Of a stretch of DNA of 7,801 nt, positions 5,550-7,801 are shown one piece after another. The notes under the pieces were generated by a model. It searched no databases. It had not been told where the DNA came from and saw only the letters and a program-made list of their open reading frames with translations. Within the stretch, counting starts at the first letter, position 1; each line of letters starts with the position of its first letter. The stretch covers positions 1-7,801 of the forward strand of contig CAZZHO010000200.1 of the NCBI GenBank assembly GCA_964653795.1, written 5' to 3'. This DNA is from JAWPMT01 sp964653795. Lineage in GTDB: Bacteria > Bacteroidota > Bacteroidia > Cytophagales > Cyclobacteriaceae. The translations under genes were made by a program, and so were the position numbers.

Positions 5550-6187
5550 TACTTCACCATACCACTTTCTAGCGCATAAACAATGAGTTCAGCCGGAGAC
5601 TTTAAACCCAGTTTCTTCAGAATACTTTTTCGATGTGAATTGATAGTATGCACGCTCACATGAAGCTCATCTGCAATCTTAGTTGTGGTTTTGCCCTTGG
5701 TTATCAACTGAAGAACTTCAAATTCTCTGGGACTAAGATCAGTAGGCTCACAGGCCTCTTCCTCTTCCAATCCCTGATTCTCCATTACTATATCCAGGAT
5801 CTTGTTGCAATAGAACCGATTACCTTGTGATACTGCCACAATGGAATTAATAATTTCTTGTTGACTGCAGGTCTTGGTAATCATTCCTTTGACCCCTGTT
5901 CTTAGAACATTTCTTACCCTCGCTCTATCCGTATCGGCCGTTAAGATCAGAATATTGGAAACACCAAGCTCCTTGACCTTCTTCAGTTTATTTTCAAAGT
6001 GAATATCGTCTGGACGGTAGTCAATCACCAAGACCTGAGGCCTTTTGTTCTGTATTCCGGCAATCATCTCAGACTCGTTCTCTTCCGAACCCACAAGTTC
6101 GAATCGATCATCTTTAGTAAGCAGGCTTTGAAAACCCTCTTTAGTTAAAAACTGAAAATCTGATAGGAATACAGTAACTGGTGACAT
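5549..6187 (-). CDS. NarL/FixJ-family response regulator (LuxR-type HTH)
   Basis: A 212-aa two-component response regulator. The receiver domain (about 1-120) has the phosphoacceptor D56 in VLVIDYRP, the switch residue T83 in LILTADT, and K105 in MITK. Only one residue of the usual N-terminal acidic pair is acidic (S9-D10), so magnesium binding or phosphorylation may be altered. An acidic linker (EEEEACEPTD, 141-150) leads to a LuxR-type helix-turn-helix (about 151-210), LSPREFEVLQL...KIADELHVSVHTINSHRKSILKKLG, with all expected conserved positions. No histidine kinase is encoded in the window, so it is an orphan here. The start at 6187 sits about 27 bases after a good -7 element. The dyad TTTAGA-N5-TCTAAA lies four bases upstream of the ATG and a second copy lies upstream of the promoter, so autoregulation is a reasonable hypothesis. 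The target genes and the signal cannot be read from the sequence. Confidence 0.92.
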   Translation of the reverse strand: MSPVTVFLSDFQFLTKEGFQSLLTKDDRFELVGSEENESEMIAGIQNKRPQVLVIDYRPDDIHFENKLKKVKELGVSNILILTADTDRARVRNVLRTGVKGMITKTCSQQEIINSIVAVSQGNRFYCNKILDIVMENQGLEEEEACEPTDLSPREFEVLQLITKGKTTTKIADELHVSVHTINSHRKSILKKLGLKSPAELIVYALESGMVK

Positions 6188-6191
6188 CTTA

Positions 6192-6208
6192 TTTAGAATG
6201 AATCTAAA
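6192..6208. promoter_or_regulatory. 17-bp dyad TTTAGA-N5-TCTAAA, copy 2
   Basis: TTTAGAATGAATCTAAA, perfect 6-bp arms. It lies between the -7 element of the response regulator (five bases away) and its ATG (four bases away), so it should cover the transcription start or form a hairpin in the leader. Centre-to-centre distance to copy 3 is 60 bp. Confidence 0.55.
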
Positions 6209-6213
6209 CTAAG

Positions 6214-6221
6214 CAAACATA
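6214..6221 (-). promoter_or_regulatory. -7 promoter element of the response regulator gene
   Basis: On the minus strand TATGTTTG is a full match to the Bacteroidota -7 consensus TAnnTTTG. A TTG (6246-6248) lies 24 bases upstream, a slightly long spacing for the -33 element. The predicted transcript starts within or just before the dyad at 6192-6208. Confidence 0.5.
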
Positions 6222-6251
6222 ACACACTAACTGCTTTCCCCTGTTCAATTG

Positions 6252-6268
6252 TTTAGAATAATTCCAAA
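6252..6268. promoter_or_regulatory. 17-bp dyad, degenerate copy 3 (TTTAGA-N5-TCCAAA)
   Basis: TTTAGAATAATTCCAAA matches copy 2 at 14 of 17 positions and has one mismatched arm pair. It lies just upstream of the response regulator -33 region and 72 bp before the fumC ATG, so it could act on either divergent gene. Its inner 15 bases, TTAGAATAATTCCAA, also resemble a 7-1-7 PerR/Fur-type box with one deviation. Confidence 0.4.
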
Positions 6269-6339
6269 TAAACTCTGAAACAGGATCGAGAATTCAGCAA
6301 AACCTATTGATCCCTTTCATAATTTTACAAGAAAAAAAG

Positions 6340-7740
6340 ATGGCTAACAGGATAGAAAAAGATACGATGGGACCTGTGGAAGTCCCTGAAAACGCGTATT
6401 GGGGAGCACAAACTCAACGTTCACGTAACAACTTCAAAATCGGTGGCACTAACATGCGAATGCCGATCGAGATTGTTCATGCTTTTGCCATTTTGAAGAA
6501 ATCCGCTGCTCAGACTAATCATGCGTTGGGTGTACTCTCAGAGGAAAAAGCGCAGCTTATCGCGAAAGTCTGCGATGAGATTCTGACCGGAGATTTGGAT
6601 GATCAATTCCCCCTGGTGGTTTGGCAAACCGGTTCTGGTACTCAGTCCAACATGAACATGAACGAAGTGGTGGCCAACAGAGCTCATGTAGTGAACGGAG
6701 GCAGCCTTACTGACACAGACAAAATCATCCATCCAAACGATGATGTGAATAAAAGCCAGTCCTCAAATGACACTTTTCCCACTGCCATGCACATTGCATC
6801 CTATAAGATCGTTATTGAGCAGGTACTACCGAAAGTAGAATTGTTGAGAAATACCCTGCATGCCAAAGCTGAGGCTTTTAAGGATGTAGTAAAAATTGGT
6901 AGAACCCACTTCATGGACGCGACTCCTTTAACCCTAGGACAGGAATTTTCCGGGTACGTTTCTCAGCTGGACCATGGATTAAAAGCCCTTAAAAACACAT
7001 TATCACACCTTTCGGAACTGGCATTGGGCGGCACTGCAGTAGGTACCGGCTTGAATACACCACAAGGTTATGCGGAACTAGTAGCAGAGAAAATCGCTGA
7101 AAATTCTGGATTTCCTTTTATCACCGCCGAGAACAAATTCGAGTCATTGGCCGCCCATGATGCTATTGTCGAGACACACGGTGCACTGAAGCAAATAGCT
7201 GTTAGCCTTATGAAAATAGGCAACGACATAAGAATGCTTTGCTCAGGACCTAGAAGTGGTATAGGTGAAATCACGATTCCTGAAAACGAGCCCGGCTCTT
7301 CCATCATGCCCGGCAAGGTAAATCCTACACAATGTGAGGCCTTGACCATGGTATGTGCTCAGGTAATAGGAAATGACGTGGCTGTGGCTGTTGGCGGTAT
7401 GACAGGTCATTTTGAACTGAATGTCTTCAAACCCATGATGGTTTATAATCTACTTACCTCTGCTAGGTTGATCGCAGATGCTTGTGAGTCTTTCAACAAC
7501 AATTGTGCAATTGGAATCGAGCCTAATCATCCGGTAATACAAGATAAGCTGGAGAAGTCTTTAATGCTTGTAACGGCGTTAAACACACATATTGGGTATG
7601 AGAAGGCGGCAGCTATTGCTAAGAAAGCTCACAAAGAAGGAACCACTCTTAGAGAAGCGGCCCTGGCACTTGAATATTTGACTGACGAGCAGTTTGACGA
7701 ATGGGTAAAGCCAGAAGATATGGTCGGGTCGTTGAAATAA
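6340..7740 (+). CDS. fumC: Class II fumarate hydratase (fumarase C)
   Basis: A 466-aa fumarase that interconverts fumarate and (S)-malate in the TCA cycle, iron-independent and homotetrameric in the cytoplasm. Length and sequence follow E. coli FumC closely. Active-site regions are TGSGTQSNMNMNEV (97-110), SSNDTFPTAM (141-150), GRTHFMDATPLTLGQE with the conserved H190 (187-202), and the family signature GSSIMPGKVNP (319-329), whose S320 corresponds to the catalytic serine. The C-terminus ALNTHIGYEKAAAIAKKAHKEGTTL is also typical. These motifs and the length favour fumarase over aspartase or argininosuccinate lyase of the same superfamily. ATG 6340 is used because MANRIEKDTMG is the normal start and an A-rich GAAAAAAAG precedes it; an in-frame TTG at 6307 adds an unlikely extension. 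A -7-like TAATTTTA (6320-6327) is present but very close to the start. No clear terminator follows. Confidence 0.97.
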   Translation: MANRIEKDTMGPVEVPENAYWGAQTQRSRNNFKIGGTNMRMPIEIVHAFAILKKSAAQTNHALGVLSEEKAQLIAKVCDEILTGDLDDQFPLVVWQTGSGTQSNMNMNEVVANRAHVVNGGSLTDTDKIIHPNDDVNKSQSSNDTFPTAMHIASYKIVIEQVLPKVELLRNTLHAKAEAFKDVVKIGRTHFMDATPLTLGQEFSGYVSQLDHGLKALKNTLSHLSELALGGTAVGTGLNTPQGYAELVAEKIAENSGFPFITAENKFESLAAHDAIVETHGALKQIAVSLMKIGNDIRMLCSGPRSGIGEITIPENEPGSSIMPGKVNPTQCEALTMVCAQVIGNDVAVAVGGMTGHFELNVFKPMMVYNLLTSARLIADACESFNNNCAIGIEPNHPVIQDKLEKSLMLVTALNTHIGYEKAAAIAKKAHKEGTTLREAALALEYLTDEQFDEWVKPEDMVGSLK

Positions 7741-7747
7741 GCTATAA

Positions 7748-7779
7748 TTGGCTTTATTCAAGGGTTTGTTGTACTTTAG
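7748..7779 (+). promoter_or_regulatory. Possible promoter for a gene beyond the right edge
   Basis: TTG (7748-7750) is followed after 21 bases by TACTTTAG (7772-7779), close to the Bacteroidota -7 consensus TAnnTTTG. No gene starts inside the window. The last eight bases, TTTAGAAT (7794-7801), equal the left half of dyad copies 2 and 3. Confidence 0.3.
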
Positions 7780-7801
7780 CGCCAAATACAATTTTTAGAA
7801 T

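Noticed and set aside
7068..7349. Minus-strand open frame within fumC
   Set aside because: Shadow of a highly conserved coding sequence; no start context or recognisable product.
1..7801. CRISPR array, transposase, integrase, toxin-antitoxin or defence genes
   Set aside because: No regularly spaced repeats, no mobile-element proteins and no defence domains were seen on either strand.

Overview
This looks like a chromosomal window from a member of the Bacteroidota, perhaps a Cytophagales-type bacterium. The reasons are a moderately AT-rich sequence, promoters that fit the TTTG / TAnnTTTG (-33/-7) pattern better than sigma-70 boxes, few Shine-Dalgarno sequences, a tRNA-Leu gene without an encoded CCA, and the style of the MutS (GPNMAGKS Walker A) and ferritin (MKDLLRR... 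start) proteins. The lineage is inferred from these traits, not from any search.

Layout, left to right. (1) The 3' part of a tRNA-Leu(UAA) gene and its terminator. (2) A plus-strand gene for a probable lipoprotein with a predicted beta-propeller fold, preceded by a good Bacteroidota-type promoter and two identical 10-bp palindromes. (3) A 110-bp, 64% GC, hairpin-rich intergenic block framed by a 7-bp direct repeat. (4) mutS on the minus strand, interrupted by a 100-N assembly gap that is clearly shorter than the missing sequence. (5) A divergent SpoU/TrmH-family RNA methyltransferase gene. (6) A shared bidirectional terminator, then a run of minus-strand genes: ferritin, an unrecognised 121-aa protein, an overlapping 51-aa Cys/Lys-rich protein, and a NarL/LuxR-type response regulator. 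(7) Divergently from the regulator, fumC (class II fumarase) on the plus strand, followed at the edge by a possible promoter for a gene outside the window.

Most genes are housekeeping: mismatch repair, RNA methylation, iron storage and the TCA cycle. The most interesting signal is regulatory. A 17-bp dyad, TTTAGA-N5-TCTAAA, occurs just upstream of the response regulator start and just upstream of the 51-aa gene start (16 of 17 bases identical between the two when one is reverse-complemented). A third, slightly degenerate copy lies between the regulator and fumC, and a half-copy is cut off by the right edge. This suggests one DNA-binding regulator, either the response regulator itself or a Fur/PerR-like protein, controlling the segment. 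No complete novel defence, mobile or biosynthetic system is visible.
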